From: Pseudorasbora parva
Taxonomy: Eukaryota > Chordata > Actinopteri > Cypriniformes > Gobionidae
Direction of reading: 5' to 3'
DNA: 64,000 nt
NCBI RefSeq assembly: GCF_024679245.1
Contig: NC_090182.1
Span: forward strand, 28,281,753 to 28,345,752
The notes under the pieces were generated by a model. That model did no database searches. It worked only from the letters and a program-made list of their open reading frames with translations, and had not been told where the DNA came from. The position numbers and the translations under genes were made by a program. This document shows, one piece after another, positions 20,916 to 33,384 of the stretch. The first letter of the stretch is position 1, and every line of letters starts with the position of its first letter.

Positions 20916-22784
20916 AAACGGCAGTTATGGGGGCATAAACGTAAAGGGTGTCTTTGTGCCTCTTAACAGACACAAAATGCAATTAAAATGTCTTGAACAG
21001 GGCCCTTGCATGACAACGAGATGCGTTTAGCCACTTAGCCATTGTTTAAATTCACCTAAATAGTGTTTTAGATGGCTAGCTGTGTCTCGCGCTGAAGTCC
21101 CGTGGGAACTCAGTTGTAGCCAGAAAAAGTACAATGAATAGATGTTCAAATATTACATTATTTTAACTAAACACCACCTAAGCGTTATTTTAACATATCC
21201 CAGTCCCAGGGATAATAAAACCTGTTTTAGGTTTAGCAAAAGTGTTTTTGCTGGAAGCCATAGAGACAGAGCATCCATTTATTTCTGGAACAATCTAGTC
21301 TTATACACACTCATATACATCCTGTTTGCTGATATTCAAGCTTTCAAATTTTAACACATCACATAGAGAGCTTTGACATTTTTGTTTCTACCCTAGAAAC
21401 ACTTATCATGCACATCCTTTTACATGAGCCTATCACAAAGTGATTCATCCAGCCCTTCCAATGCATTTTTTGAGCAGAATCACACAATGCTATTTCAGAG
21501 CAAACCAGAGACTGTTTGCATTGACCTGCTTACGTGCCCACGGATGGTTATTTCTGGACATTTGGCGAGAAGTGTCTTTAAAACAGTCCAAGCTTAAGTA
21601 ATTACGCATGTCTCTGCACGAGCTTGACGAGGGATCAGGCTGCCTTTGAGAACCCACACCCCCTCTTTTCCCGGGTGTTTCTTCCCCTACCCTTCATCTT
21701 AATGAGCTTGAACAGATTAAATATGATCTTAAAGGATGAGCCATAAAGTAGCCACCCCCATCTACTAAGAATATATATATTTATTTTTTGGATTACATTA
21801 TGATGACATATTTTAATCTCAGGCTGATTCTCAGAGGAGGGATTCAAGAGGTGATGAGACTGTCCCCACCTCCAAACGCAAATGAAAAGAAGCATGATTA
21901 AATCCTTTTCACAGTACACTGGCATTATATTAAAAAAAAAAAAAAAACACTTCTTGTGAAATACAATTGATGGTATTTTTTTTACAGCAAATCATGCCAA
22001 AAAGGATATGTGAGGTGGTATACTTTGTTAAATAAATCCCCATCGTTCTGCTTAGTCAGTGGTTTAATTGAAGTCAAAATATTATTTAATATGGTTGAAT
22101 CAACCTGATTTCTTTAGGTTGCACCTGTGAAAAATGATTTTTTTAGAGGTCAGGGATCAAGGATTGCCTGGTTAGTATGATGCACTAAGCCCCTGCTGGT
22201 AGATACTGGTAACTACATACTTCACTGGTTGTCAAAAAATATTCTCCCCAGTTTATCTGTTGAACAAGATTCTCAAATATTGTTTCAATATGCAAAGGGT
22301 GCATTTTTAATTAAAAAATGCTTTCATTGGATCCGGCCATGCACATTCAATATTGTGTTGTTGTTTTCTGCCATAACCTTAACCAGTTAAAGGTTTTCTT
22401 ATAGGGGGGATTTTGGTTGTCTCTTTTTATCACTCCATAAATCAGAAAATGCTGTCAGCCGCCAGAAAAAAGTTACAAATTAAATAAATTATTGATTTTA
22501 GGAATAAAATGTTATATAAACCATGGCAAATGATATACCATGAACAAACTCCTCTATAAAAACCTTCAGAATATAGTCAGGAATAAAACTGGGAAGTCTG
22601 GTGTATATGTAAGTGCTTTTGGGAACTGATTTTAAAGATATGTATTGTAATTAAAATCTACAACTAAAAATATATCTGACAAAATAACTTAAATGTGTTT
22701 TTGGAAGTTTTCTTTCCTTTAGTTTGAAAAAAAAAATATATAAAAAAATCTCAAAATTGACCAGTGGAAAAAAAAAACAGTTAA
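20916..22784. other. Unassigned spacer
   Basis: I find no gene. There are short poly-A/T runs (21932-21946, 22728-22740) and no clear terminal repeats. Confidence 0.4.
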
Positions 22785-23105
22785 CAATTAATAATGATTA
22801 ATTAAAGCAGACAATTGGAAGTTGAAATGCATGGCTTTGACCTGTTGAGCTAATTAACACGTTAATTTACATTATTAGTTAATATAATATGTTATTAAGG
22901 AATTAATACATTATGACACATTTAACTAATAACTATTTAATGATTACTTAATCTATTAATCATGTAGAATCTTCATTAGTTGCTGATGCAGTAAACATTA
23001 ATAAATGGGTTAGTTCACCATTAGTAATACATTAACTCATGATTATCTGTACATTAATTAAGCATGAATTAATGCATATTAGGGCACCCTTATTGTAAAG
23101 TATAC
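22785..23105 (-). mobile_element. AT-rich element, copy B (inverse of 15968-16300)
   Basis: It runs from 'taacaattaataatgattaatta' to 'gggcacccttattgtaaagtat' and matches copy A in reverse order. Differences are numerous, so the copies are old or belong to sub-families. Confidence 0.65.
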
Positions 23106-23980
23106 CATAATTTATATCTCTATAAAGACCCAAATATTTAAGAATGATTGGTGAAACAGTCATGCGTTTAAGGGTTAAAACAGTCTGCATGAATGTTGAA
23201 GTGATAATTTCCCTTAGCAGTAGAGAGGTTAAGCATCTTGTTGACCTTCTGCATATACACATGGCCACACGGACATGCGTGTCTGTAGACAATGTGGACT
23301 TTTCTTCCCTTCAGAGCCTGAGTGTGCTGCGATTGACTGTGGGACTCACCAGAGAGACTCAACTGTGAACCTGCTCAAGTCCAGAGCTCAGCATTTTGAT
23401 AAAGCCCACTGTTTATGTGCGTTTAGGCGAGGGAAATGAGGGTCTTGTATTTTTGTGCACGCATGTTTTTGTGTCTCTCTGCAGAGTCAAGATTCTGCTA
23501 TCAGCAAGTCTCAGTCCACTATGAAGCCATTGGACAGCTGAAGGAACAATGGATTGCTATTCCACAGAGCAGAAAACATAATTGAGTTAGCAGCATTTAC
23601 ATTTTGTGTCTGGCTATGGAGAGGGGTTTCATAAAGTCATGTTGTGTTAGGCTCTCGAAAATTTCAAACCTGCTCCTTATCTTGAGGCTTAAACTGTGGA
23701 TTGAGCCTCTTTCTGGGCATATGCAAGTAACAAGTGTGAAATGCAATTACTTTGCTGTTATTTCACAGTTAAACGCTTTTCTTTGGAATTCCTCCCTTAA
23801 TTCTCCACATTTACTGCGAAAACAATAACATTCCTGTCAGTCTGGTAACTGAACTGAAAATGTGAATGGTAATATATTACAGTGTTGTTTTGAAATATTC
23901 TGATGTACCATTAAATTAAACAAGGTATGCTAAAATAATTTTTATTATACTGCTGGATATTGACAGACATGTTGAATATA
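23106..23980. other. Unassigned spacer
   Basis: No gene is supported; the overlapping short frames on both strands (23032-23368, 23604-23828) have no domain. It is the least AT-biased spacer nearby and could be unique host sequence. Confidence 0.4.
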
Positions 23981-24089
23981 TATATAATGAGAAATTGAAC
24001 AGGTGTTCCTATATATCCTATATGAAGGCAGTTGCTTCAATGCATTTAAGGGTGTGGTCCTGGTCAAGACAATCTCCTGAACTCCAAAC

Positions 24090-24792
24090 TGAATGTCAGA
24101 ATGGGAAAGAAAGGTGATTTAATCAATTTTGAGAGTGGCATGGTTGTTGGTGCCAGACGGGTTGGTCTGAGTATTTCCTAATCTGCCCAGTTACTGGGAT
24201 TTTCACGTACAACCATTTCTAGGGTTTACAAAGAATGGTGTGAAAAGGTAAAAACATCCAGTATGCGGCGGTCCTGTGGGCAAAAATGCCTTGTTGATGC
24301 TAGAGGCCAGAGGAAAATGGGCCGACTGATTCAAGCTGATAGAAGAGCAACTTTGACTGAAATAACCACTCGTTACAACCGAGGTATGCAGCAAAGCATT
24401 TGTGAAGTCACAACACACATAACCTTGAGGCGGATGGGCTACAACACCAGAATACCCCACCGGGTACCACTCATCTCCCCTACAAATAGGAAAAAGAGGC
24501 TATAATTTGCACAAGCTCACCAAAATTGGACAGTTGAAGACTGGAAAAATGTTGCCTGGTCTGATGAGTCTCGATTTCTGTTGAGACATTCAGATGGTAG
24601 AGTCAGAATTTGGCAGAACATGCCTTGTTACCACTGTGCAGGCTGGTGGTGGTGGTGTAAAGGTGTGGGGGATGTTTTCTTGGCACACTTCAGGCCCCTT
24701 AGTGCCAATTGGGCATCGATTAAATGCCACGGCCTACCTGAGCGTTGTTTCTGACCATGTCCATCCCTTTATGACCACATTGTACTCATGGC
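24090..24792 (+). pseudogene. Tc1-like transposase, N-terminal two thirds
   Basis: It carries helix-turn-helix segments (LLGFSRTTISRVYKEW), RGQRKMGRLIQADRRATLTEI and RMGYNTRIPHRVPLISPTNRKKRL, then a nonsense codon at 24503-24505, then the first catalytic Asp context (VAWSDESRFLLRHSDG), a deletion after 'RIWQ', and GGGVKVWGMFSWHTSGPLVPIGH. Stops and the deletion inactivate it. Confidence 0.85.
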
Positions 24793-25984
24793 TAGCCTGG
24801 ATGCCAGCCTAACTTAGCCCTGCCCACAACATTTTTAGGTCGGGCAATTCGGTCTGGCATTGCTCCATAGAGGAGTAATTATCTCCGAACAGAAACTGTT
24901 CGGACCAATGAAATCATCAGGGTGGGCTTTAGATGATGACGGACAGATGATCAACAGTAACGTAATCATGCACGTCATCAAATGAGCTTGGATTATATTT
25001 ACTCAAATCTTAAAAGGAGAGCTTGTTTGTATATGCATTCACCTTCATAATTTCTCTCAAAGATGATGATCATGTTGGGTAAGTACTCTGTGTATTAATA
25101 AATTCCTTTATTTTTTTACAACACTGGCAAAGATCGTTTATTCCAGCGCGTGTGCAGACAGGGTTGCCAAGTTTTTACAACAAAATCCGCCTACTACTAG
25201 CCCTAAACTTCTTGGAGGGTTCTCCGGGGGAAAAATGATGTTTGGGGGGTAAAATGTGTGTTATTTTGGCAAGGTTGCCTGCTAAAATTCGCACTCATGG
25301 GTCTATATATCACATTATAGTCGCTTCAACCTTTGGATATAGAAAACAACCGTGGAAAAAAACGCGGACTTGCAGGCGCGCAGGAAGCCGTTTAATTCCG
25401 GGGGGGCTGTAAGTTGGGTCGGAAAATGTGTGACGTCATTATGTTGTCGGTGGCAACCAAACAGGTGTTGTAGTAGAACCCCCCTTTACCGTCAAAGAGC
25501 ACAGACGGACCCACCGCCCCAGATTATTGTTGTTTAAAATTAATTACTTGTTAAAACGCGATCATACCATGGGTGTCAGAAGCAAAACTGTGGGTGGTCT
25601 CAGAATTTGTTTTTGCTGGAGTAACGTTAGATACAAATATAGCCTACTGCAGTTTACTAACCATTGATTGCGCCAGACAAAATTACGGAAATCACTGAGT
25701 TCTTTGCCCTGCCTTTTGCCGAATTCGCTCGACTACCTTTTCACATCACAGATCAGAAAGGCATTTATTTTCAATAAAAAGAAGAAGAAGAGAAAGAAGA
25801 TGAGAAAATACTAGAAAAGTGGGAAAAAAAGAGTCAAACACCTAATACGTTTTTCTCGGTTAGGGGTAGGTAAACAGACGTGTTGAATTAGTGACGATAA
25901 AAGTGAGTGGGTCCAATATCATTGGTCTTTAAAAGTGGGTGAGTCTTGTCCTCACGACACACAATGGTTCCGACGCCCATGGAT

Positions 25985-25986
<2 letters not shown>

Positions 25987-26017
<31 letters not shown>
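25987..26017. repeat. (CA)n microsatellite
   Basis: A CA array of about 15 units lies within the nested hAT element. Predicted peptides across it are artefacts. Confidence 0.95.
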
Positions 26018-26018
<1 letters not shown>

Positions 26019-26158
26019 GGCGTGGGACTGGGGGGATAAAGGGTACTGAGTAACCAGGGCCCAAGGCAGGGAAGTCCGTTTTCTATACATACACATACAT
26101 GGTACGGGGGCCCAGCAAGATGGTTTGTACCCAGGGCCCAAAATTTGGTGCTACGCCC

Positions 26159-26160
<2 letters not shown>

Positions 26161-26244
<84 letters not shown>
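26161..26244. repeat. (CA)n microsatellite
   Basis: An uninterrupted CA array of about 42 units lies within the nested hAT element. The sequence just before it ('ggggcgtgggactgg' and 'ggtgctacgcccctg') also occurs around the shorter array. Confidence 0.95.
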
Positions 26245-26247
<3 letters not shown>

Positions 26248-27110
26248 AATCATCACTCATAAAGCATTCTTTTTATTTGTGTTCATAGGCTACATACAAT
26301 ATCCAGCATCTGCCAGGGCTCTTAGTCCATCGTGTGTGCATATTTGGAGAAATAATGATTCATAATCACGTTTGTAAAATATAATGTGTCCCGACCTCAG
26401 CAGACTGGTGAGAGTAGGCTAACTGTTACATGTTAACGTCCAGCTCACAAACCTTGCGGATGTCTGAACAGAGTTTGTGTCGGTGTCAAGTTCAGCGTCG
26501 TTGTTGTTTTCATACTTTATTTGAGAAGATTTTCCAATTTTACTTTTCTTAACCGTGTTAGTAGTAACGTTACTCAAAAAAGTCTACAAATACGTTTCTG
26601 CTGCTTATTGCTAACCATGACCAAACGAGAGTGAGCGAGGTGACATGATGGTGACGAAAGCACTTCCTGAGGAATTATTAAAATAATTAATCATTAGTTT
26701 ATATCTTATCCACGGCCCATTATTTTAATCCCATTAAAACACAGTATGTTATGTCAGTCTATTTTAATTTATTGTATTTCATTTCATGTTTTAAATACAA
26801 TATAATTTTAGTCCACAGCCCCCACCGGGGGGCTGATGCTATAACGAGGGGGGCTGCAGCCCCGCAGCTCCCCCCTTCCCGCGCTACTGCGGACTTGGCA
26901 ACACAGTGCAGTTGAGCTCTGTCTGTTGAAATTTGACAATGCGTTGCTTCGTTGCTCTGATTGTTTGCTCCGTTGGGCTGTGATTATGAGGCGTGTTTCA
27001 ACCGAACCAGGAAAGACATCAATTGGATAGACCTACAAAGGTGTATCCAATTGATCTATCAGTTTCAGACTCATATTCTGACTAGAATTGAGTATGACCA
27101 CGTCAGGCTA

Positions 27111-27449
27111 ACTCATGGCTACTTCCAGCAGGATAATGCACCATGTCACAAAGCTCGAATAATTTCAAATTGGTTTCTTAAACATGACAATGAGTTCACT
27201 GTACTAAAATGGCCCCCAGAGTCACCAGATCTCAACCTAATAGAGCATCTTTGGGATGTGGTGGAACGCGAGCTTTGTGCCCTGGATGTTCATCCCACAA
27301 ATCTCCATCAACTGCAAGATGCTATCCTATCAATATGGGCCAACATTTCTAAAGAATGCTTTCAGCACCTTGTTGAATCAATGCCATGTAGAATTACGGC
27401 AGTTCTGAAGGCGAAAGGGGGTCAAACAGTATTAGTATGGTGTTCCTAA
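27111..27449 (+). pseudogene. Tc1-like transposase, C-terminal third
   Basis: It is open from GYFQQDNAPCHKAR (second catalytic Asp) through SPDLNLIEHLWDVVEREL (third catalytic acidic residue, DD34E spacing) to KAKGGQTVLVWCS and a stop. The frame assigned from 26961 begins in the nested element; only the part from 27111 is transposase. Confidence 0.9.
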
Positions 27450-27462
27450 TAATCTTTTAGGT

Positions 27463-27464
27463 GA

Positions 27465-27521
<57 letters not shown>

Positions 27522-27587
27522 AACAATTATTTTAGTAATTAATTACTTAATTATTTTAACAGCAACAATTAATGGAGGAATTTCAAG

Positions 27588-27632
<45 letters not shown>
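27463..27632. repeat. Two (TA)n microsatellites
   Basis: TA arrays at 27469-27512 and 27592-27632 are separated by about 80 bp of 'attaattactt'-type sequence. The first abuts the right end of Tc1 relic 2, a TA target site. Confidence 0.93.
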
Positions 27633-27637
<5 letters not shown>

Positions 27638-28280
27638 ATTATACCAAAAATGTGTTAAACAAAGTAATTGAAACATGCAAGTTCAAATTCTTTTGAAAAC
27701 CACATCACAAACTCAAACACTTTTTTTGTTTGTTTAATTGGTTTTGTTTCACAGAAACAAGTTCTGTATTCATCAAATCAAGTGTAAACAATAATGTAGA
27801 GCTCCAACTCCACACCTCTTCTTTAATTTCACCATGCTTTGCAGATATCAAAGCTAATATTTGTCTTGTGTCTTTTGCACAGCTGAGGAACAAGCACAGC
27901 AGGTGAAAACACACTTATCCTTTCATTGTGGCGAAAAGAACACATAGTTCTTATGAAATGAAAATATTGAAATGTTTGATTATTTTTTTCAACTGGGCAT
28001 GAATAGTGTTACTCAGTAGGTCAACACAGGGATATTTGCGGTTTCTTGTTGTGTGAACTGGAGAACATTAAATACATTGTGGTTAACACAGTGTGTGTAT
28101 CAAGTGGAGGCATTAATCTCTAATGCAATCTAACATTGTTTGCAGAATGACTTGAAAATTCTCTAAAATGCCACGTGAAAGCCAAAGGTCCACCAGATGC
28201 TCATCTGACCTCAAAGTGAGATGATTCAATTGAACATTCTGAGAAGAACAACATGGTTCACCATGTAATCAGACTGGACA

Positions 28281-28316
<36 letters not shown>

Positions 28317-29209
28317 TGGAATATTGCTATATTTATTATAAATAATTTACCCATGAACATCATATATATATATATTCTTTTTTTTCTTTTTTTTAATGCG
28401 CCCTCTTAATTTTTAATTAACAATGACCATCCCTCTTTCAACGATATCTCTTTGATGAGGTGTTTACTGGCGTGGGGATAGGACAGCCTGTCACTCACAT
28501 CATGACTTCACAGCAATAGCAAACCAAATATCCAATCAATTCAGACAAAATCATGTCCCAGTCTACTTTTTTATTACAATAGAGAAGAAAATACTATGTT
28601 CCAACTTTTGTTCCATGGTGACTTTAATCTGGAGTCTTAAAATCTGACATTTACATCTGCAAGTAATGGAAACTTGGTGAACCAGATATTCACATCATAA
28701 GGTGGATTTAATTTTCTATAAGATAACTTGAAGCCTCTTTTTTCATGCCTTTTATTTGTTCATGAGTTGATGAATGAAGTAGATGCACAATCTAAAGTGT
28801 TTAGATGTAGTGTTCATTATTTAGAAACAGCAGCAGACATATTTCATTTATCACAATGTGTATTTTTAGACTTGCACACAATGTGCCTGCATGACAATTT
28901 AATTGGGCCAGACTGGAGGAAATATGCTCTGAACTTAAAGACTTGACAAAACATAAACAAATATATACAGTGGCCCAAAAATGTAGCCTACAGACACTTA
29001 TGTGTCTGGCTGTCATTGCATTACATAGAAAACAAACATTTTCTAAGAACAATATAGCCTTCTAGATATGACCTTATATTGGCTGTTCTGAAGGTTTTTG
29101 TTGTTGTTGTTGTGTGTGTGTGTGAATGTATTTGAGCAGGTTTCTTCAAATTCAGGTGTCCTATCAAAAAGTAACCACAGTTCATTTATCACATTACAGT
29201 TCCGAGCCA
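27633..29209. other. Unassigned spacer with (ATT)n
   Basis: No gene is supported. It contains an (ATT)n array at 28281-28315 and a TG tract at 29111-29123. The open frames at 27705-27914 and 28728-29052 lack any domain. Confidence 0.4.
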
Positions 29210-29553
29210 CTGATTCGAAGCTCCGATGCTTTACGAAGTAGTGTTTTGAAATCGGCCATCACTATATAAGTCATTATTATTATATTTTTTTTGAACACAA
29301 AAATTATTCTTGTAGCTTCATAAAATGATTGTAGAACCACTGTAGGGAGATGGGCTTTGTAACAACATCTTTAGTGCCTTTTATGGGTCTTGAGAGAGGA
29401 AATGGCATTGGGGTCAATGAAGGCCATCGGATTTCAACAGAAATATCTTAATTCGTGTTCCGAAGATGAACGGAGGTCTTACGGGTGTTGAACGACATGA
29501 GGGTAAGTAATTAATGACAAAATGTTCCTTTTTGCGTGAACTAACCCTTTAAA
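29210..29553 (-). mobile_element. TTAA-end element ('GTTAGTTCACC' family)
   Basis: The right end reads 'ggaggtcttacgggtgttgaacgacatgagggtaag...gtgaactaaccctttaa'. The internal 'cataaaatgattgtagaaccactg' and 'ttagtgccttttatgggtcttgagagaggaaatg' recur at 43795-43880. Related copies are at 34406-34840, 43735-44033 and 50537-50822. Confidence 0.72.
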
Positions 29554-30968
29554 CAGTTGAAAAGAAAATAAGTTTGTACCAAACCTGTAGCACTCTCAGA
29601 AACTGAAGCTTCAAATAAAGCTTCAGCTGAGTTTGACGGCTTCTCTGAGTGAAGTTGTCACTGAGGCACTAACAGACTCAGGATTTTTGGAAGGAAATTG
29701 GAGCTTTAGCTTTCATTTCAACATTTCCATAACTGTTTTTAACTGTTTTTTTTTTTTTTTTTGTGCGTTTTTTTTGGTTCGTATCAGTATGTTGGATATG
29801 GGTAGATAATGGCTGTATTTACCTCAATGAGAATCAAAAGGCAGAGAAAATCACTCCCTGCTCTTGACTGGTTGAGCTCTGCTGGAGCAGTTCTATAGTA
29901 TTCACTGTACTATTAAATTAAAGATAAAATAAGATAGAGCAATAAAATGAACAGTGAAAGTAACAGTAATGCCAATACATTTTAACAGGCATATTCAGGT
30001 ATTTAGGCATGAAAATAACTGAAGGGGGCATACATATTTGCTAAGTTGCTAAGTCATTCATATTCTTTTGGTTCCTCTGCCAAATATTAGTATTAAAAAT
30101 GCATAAAATTGTTGATATCGGACTATATATATTAGCAGCCCCCTCATTTTTAGATGGTACCCCTCAAAAATAACTGGACCACTGGTCTAACCATTACCCA
30201 AGAATAGACTAGTCATCTAGAACATGAGCATGTCAAAAAAACTTTTCAGAATTGAATCACTGTTGACTTTGCTTACATGATGGAATCATACAACTCATAA
30301 GGTATTTTGGCAAAAATGTCATGTAACCAAATGTTATTTTGGCTAAAAGTGGGTTACTTATAGCCGGGTCTTCAGTTAACTGAGACAGCGATTGCTTGCT
30401 GGGTACAAAAACCAACACTCGTGGTATTGGCCACTTGAGAACTTGTGTATGTGACAGGAAGTGATTGCATAAGATTGGTTCAGTTCTGAAAAATGGAAAA
30501 GCACTATACACTTAATGCCCATTATATCCACATTATCTCTAATAGCGGAATGCTCTTTGAGGCTAAGAGTATCCTGCCATTCATCACGTTCAAGAAACTT
30601 GCACGCCCCGATTTCACATTATACCTATACGTAAACTTACCAGTGTATGTTACATTATTTAGATGTTACAGATAATTCATTTGTAAAATGTAAAGTGTTG
30701 CACATTTTATTAGTGCAAAGAATGAAGGAAGTTTAAAATGTTTTTGAAAATGAAGCACCACAATCACGCAGTGATTAACTGTCCCATTGAGTAAACAACA
30801 ATGTAAAAACACTTGCGATCTTCGGTAAAAGTAAAAATGATGCTTATCTGGCGCGCTTTCCAAGGGGAGGGCACCGAGCTTGTCTTTACCCACTGTCTTT
30901 ACCTTCCCTGGAGGCATTTGACTGTCCCAAGAGTGACTTTTGGATGGATCTTTTACATTTGTGGTGAT
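29554..30968. other. Unassigned spacer
   Basis: I recognise no gene or bounded element. A poly-T run is at 29748-29763. Frames at 30257-30511 and 30666-30917 show no domain. Confidence 0.4.
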
Positions 30969-31138
30969 AAATCAGGTCCTCCTTGAAATCGGGTCTCTGT
31001 TAGGACACCAAGCAACCCATTGGCTCAAATTACTTTTATAAGGTACTCCCGTCTGATTACAATTCCTACAAAATCATGTTATGAAAAATGCTGTTTAAAT
31101 AGTTGATAGAGACCTGATTTCGAGGGAGGACCTGATTT
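30969..31138. mobile_element. 170-bp foldback MITE
   Basis: The left end AAATCAGGTCCTCCTTGAAA and the right end TTTCGAGGGAGGACCTGATTT are inverted repeats of about 30 bp (continuing into 'tcgggtctct'/'agagacctga'). The unique middle is about 110 bp. No clear target duplication was seen. Confidence 0.8.
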
Positions 31139-32344
31139 GTCATGACACTGGGGTTCTCGGAAGCATAAGTCATCAGTTGTGTAAGCTTCCATAGTGGTGA
31201 ATGGGAGACGACAGCCCTTTTTTTGTATTCCCATTTGATCTAATAGCAAAAAAATTAAATAAATTAATGATAGCATTTCCACGACTTTCTAAAAGAGGTG
31301 AAATATAGAGAGATTGATTAGAGCAGTCAAAAGAGAGAAAGATGTGAAATTTGCCATCACTCCCATTTGTATCACTCACATTAGACATACCTTCGCAGCA
31401 GGGTTAATTTTTTTCTTCTTTCTAACTTACTGCATTTCTTTTTTGCAATTTACTGTGTTTATAAATGTATATTATTATATAAAAAAAGATCAGATAGATG
31501 TAAATGAATCATTCCGAAGTATAAAAGCAACAGCAGGATGGAGGTTGTTTAAGTAAAGTTGTTTGAGGAAAATAGAGAAGAAAACACCAGAGGCAGCAGC
31601 TAAGAATAAAACGTGATGCCTGGCGGTCGGTTGGCATATTCCCAGCTGGAAGAGGAGACATTTATGTGAAGTCAGCATGCATTAACCTCACTAACCGTCA
31701 GGAGTTATATGCCAATGAGGATTCATAAACATCAAAACTACAGCCTTTACATTATATTTTCTGCTGTGATTCAGCTGCAGGTAATCACAAAAGCACTGAA
31801 ATAGAGCCATATCACACTCCTACTCATATTGCTTATATACAAGAATTTGACGGTACAAATATGTAAATAAATAAGAAACAACCATGGAGTATCTTTAAAA
31901 AACCCTTTTAAGGGTTTGTGTAACTAATTTCTTCCATCAGAGAAAAAAATTGCTGCCACTAATGCAATGCCACTAATACTAATTCTATAATATCACTTTG
32001 CAATGATCCCAAGTGAAGCATCAGATTCAGGTATCTCTGCACTATATAGGACATAAAAAGGGGGAAGTGGGGGAAAATATATGTTTAACATAAATATATT
32101 AGACAAATCTCATTATATTTATTATGTATATTTTATTACATTATATTTACCCCCATCACACCATGACGACAAAAAAAAATAAAAAATTCCAAATCTTATG
32201 GCAAGACCTTGATTCACTGCAAGCGCTCCTCTGCCATTGCTGCTCGTTGAGAGAAATGCAGCCTGTGTAGAATGTGCAGGGACAAGCTGAGTAATGCAAA
32301 CGGTGAACAGTCAGTGTTTTTCCTGGTAAAATGCCTCTTTTAGC
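31139..32344. other. Unassigned spacer
   Basis: No gene is supported. It holds short A- or T-rich tracts only. Confidence 0.4.
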
Positions 32345-32421
32345 CAATTTATTTCCAAAAGTATTGGGACACCCCTCTAAATCATTGAATTCAGGTGTTC
32401 CAATCACTTCCATGGCCAAAG

Positions 32422-32920
32422 GTGTATAAGGGAGCTTTCACACTTTATCCGATTGCCTGCACCAAACCTGAATTCGATTGCTCCCCCTCCCTCTGCCACC
32501 GTTGGACTGTGTTATATTATATTAATAAGGTAAAGCAGCAGCTGTTTACCCGGTTGCTTGGTAACTATGGCGAGCAAGAAGGTGGCTAAATGAATAGCGT
32601 TGCTCACTTCACTTTTATATTTTTGTTTTGAACCGTTTTTTTGTTTGTTACCAAAGCTTCGGTACATAATGGCACTTGTGTCTATCTGCAGCGAATGTAC
32701 TGCAAAAGCTCTAAAGAACACTGAAGGCGAGCAGAAATGAGATCTACATCTCTTTGCTTGCAGTATGTCAGTCACACTCGTGAGGAAAGTCTGAGTTCAC
32801 ATGAGCGAAACCCCAGACCCAAATTCGGAAGACAGCGTTCACATCACCCAAACGAACCGAACTCTGACATTAATTGAACCCGGGTGTACACTAAAAGTGC
32901 TGGTGTGAAAGTACCCTCAA
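32422..32920. mobile_element. About 0.5-kb MITE nested in Tc1 relic 3
   Basis: The ends AGGGAGCTTTCACAC and GTGTGAAAGTACCCT are inverted repeats with two mismatches. It interrupts the Tc1 leader between 'caaaggtgtata' and 'aatcaaggacc'. The TCACAC-rich terminus is reminiscent of the 15014-15591 family but is distinct. Confidence 0.7.
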
Positions 32921-32929
32921 ATCAAGGAC

Positions 32930-33384
32930 CTAGGCTTGCAGACTGCTTCTAAAGACATTTGTGAAAGAATGGGTTGCTCTTAAGACCGTGATGTTAACCA
33001 CCTGTGCAATAAGTCCATTCGTGAAATTTTCTTACTACTATTCCACGGTCAACTGTTAGTGGTATTATAAAAGTGGAAGCAATTGGGAAGAACATTAACT
33101 CAGCCAGGAAGTGGGGGGTCACCACATGCTGGAATGGGTCAAGCAGCATCACCAAATGCAATGCAAAGTGTCAGATGCAGTGGTGTAAAGCCACTAGACT
33201 CTAGAGCAGTTGAGATGTGTTCTCTGGAGTGATGCATCACACTTCTCTGTTTGGGAGCCGAATCTGAGTTTGGCGGATGCCAGGAGAATGGTACTTGCCT
33301 GACTGCATTGTGCCAAGTGTAAAGTTTGGTGTGGGTTTTTTTCAGGGGTTGGGCTTGGTCACTTAGTTCCAGTGAAAGGAACTC
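32930..33384 (+). pseudogene. Tc1-like transposase remnant (decayed)
   Basis: Frame fragments correspond to the helix-turn-helix and first catalytic Asp region of a Tc1 transposase (the 'gtgttctctggagtgatgcatcac' segment aligns with a WSDES motif with changes). Multiple stops and indels are present and no open frame of useful length survives. Confidence 0.55.

Larger units (their letters stand above)
25373..26889. mobile_element. hAT-like element nested third-level
   Basis: It begins CAGGCGCGCAGGAAGCCG and ends CCTTCCCGCGCTACTG, imperfect inverted repeats, flanked by a perfect 8-bp duplication CGGACTTG (25365-25372 and 26890-26897). The sister copy at 17644-18156 lacks it. It includes two CA microsatellites and no transposase. 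Confidence 0.88.
24793..27110. mobile_element. Nested element with 9-bp TSD (TAGCCTG/CAGGCTA ends)
   Basis: The element begins TAGCCTGG and ends CAGGCTA, flanked by the exact duplication ACTCATGGC (24784-24792 and 27111-27119). Removing it and one duplicate restores contiguous Tc1 sequence. A 9-bp TSD is typical of Mutator-like elements, although the TIR is short. No transposase was found. A hAT element sits inside it. Relatives are at 17644-18156 and 18657-18722. Confidence 0.85.
23985..27460 (+). mobile_element. Tc1/mariner relic 2, split by a 2.3-kb nested insertion
   Basis: The left part (23985-24792) and right part (27111-27460) form one Tc1-like element. It starts near 'aatgagaaattgaacaggtgttcc' and ends 'tggtgttcctaataatcttttaggtgag', so both termini carry the inverse words 'aacaggtgttcc'/'ggtgttcctaat'. 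The insert is bounded by a 9-bp duplication of the element's own sequence. The window's first 118 bp belong to the same family. Confidence 0.88.
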
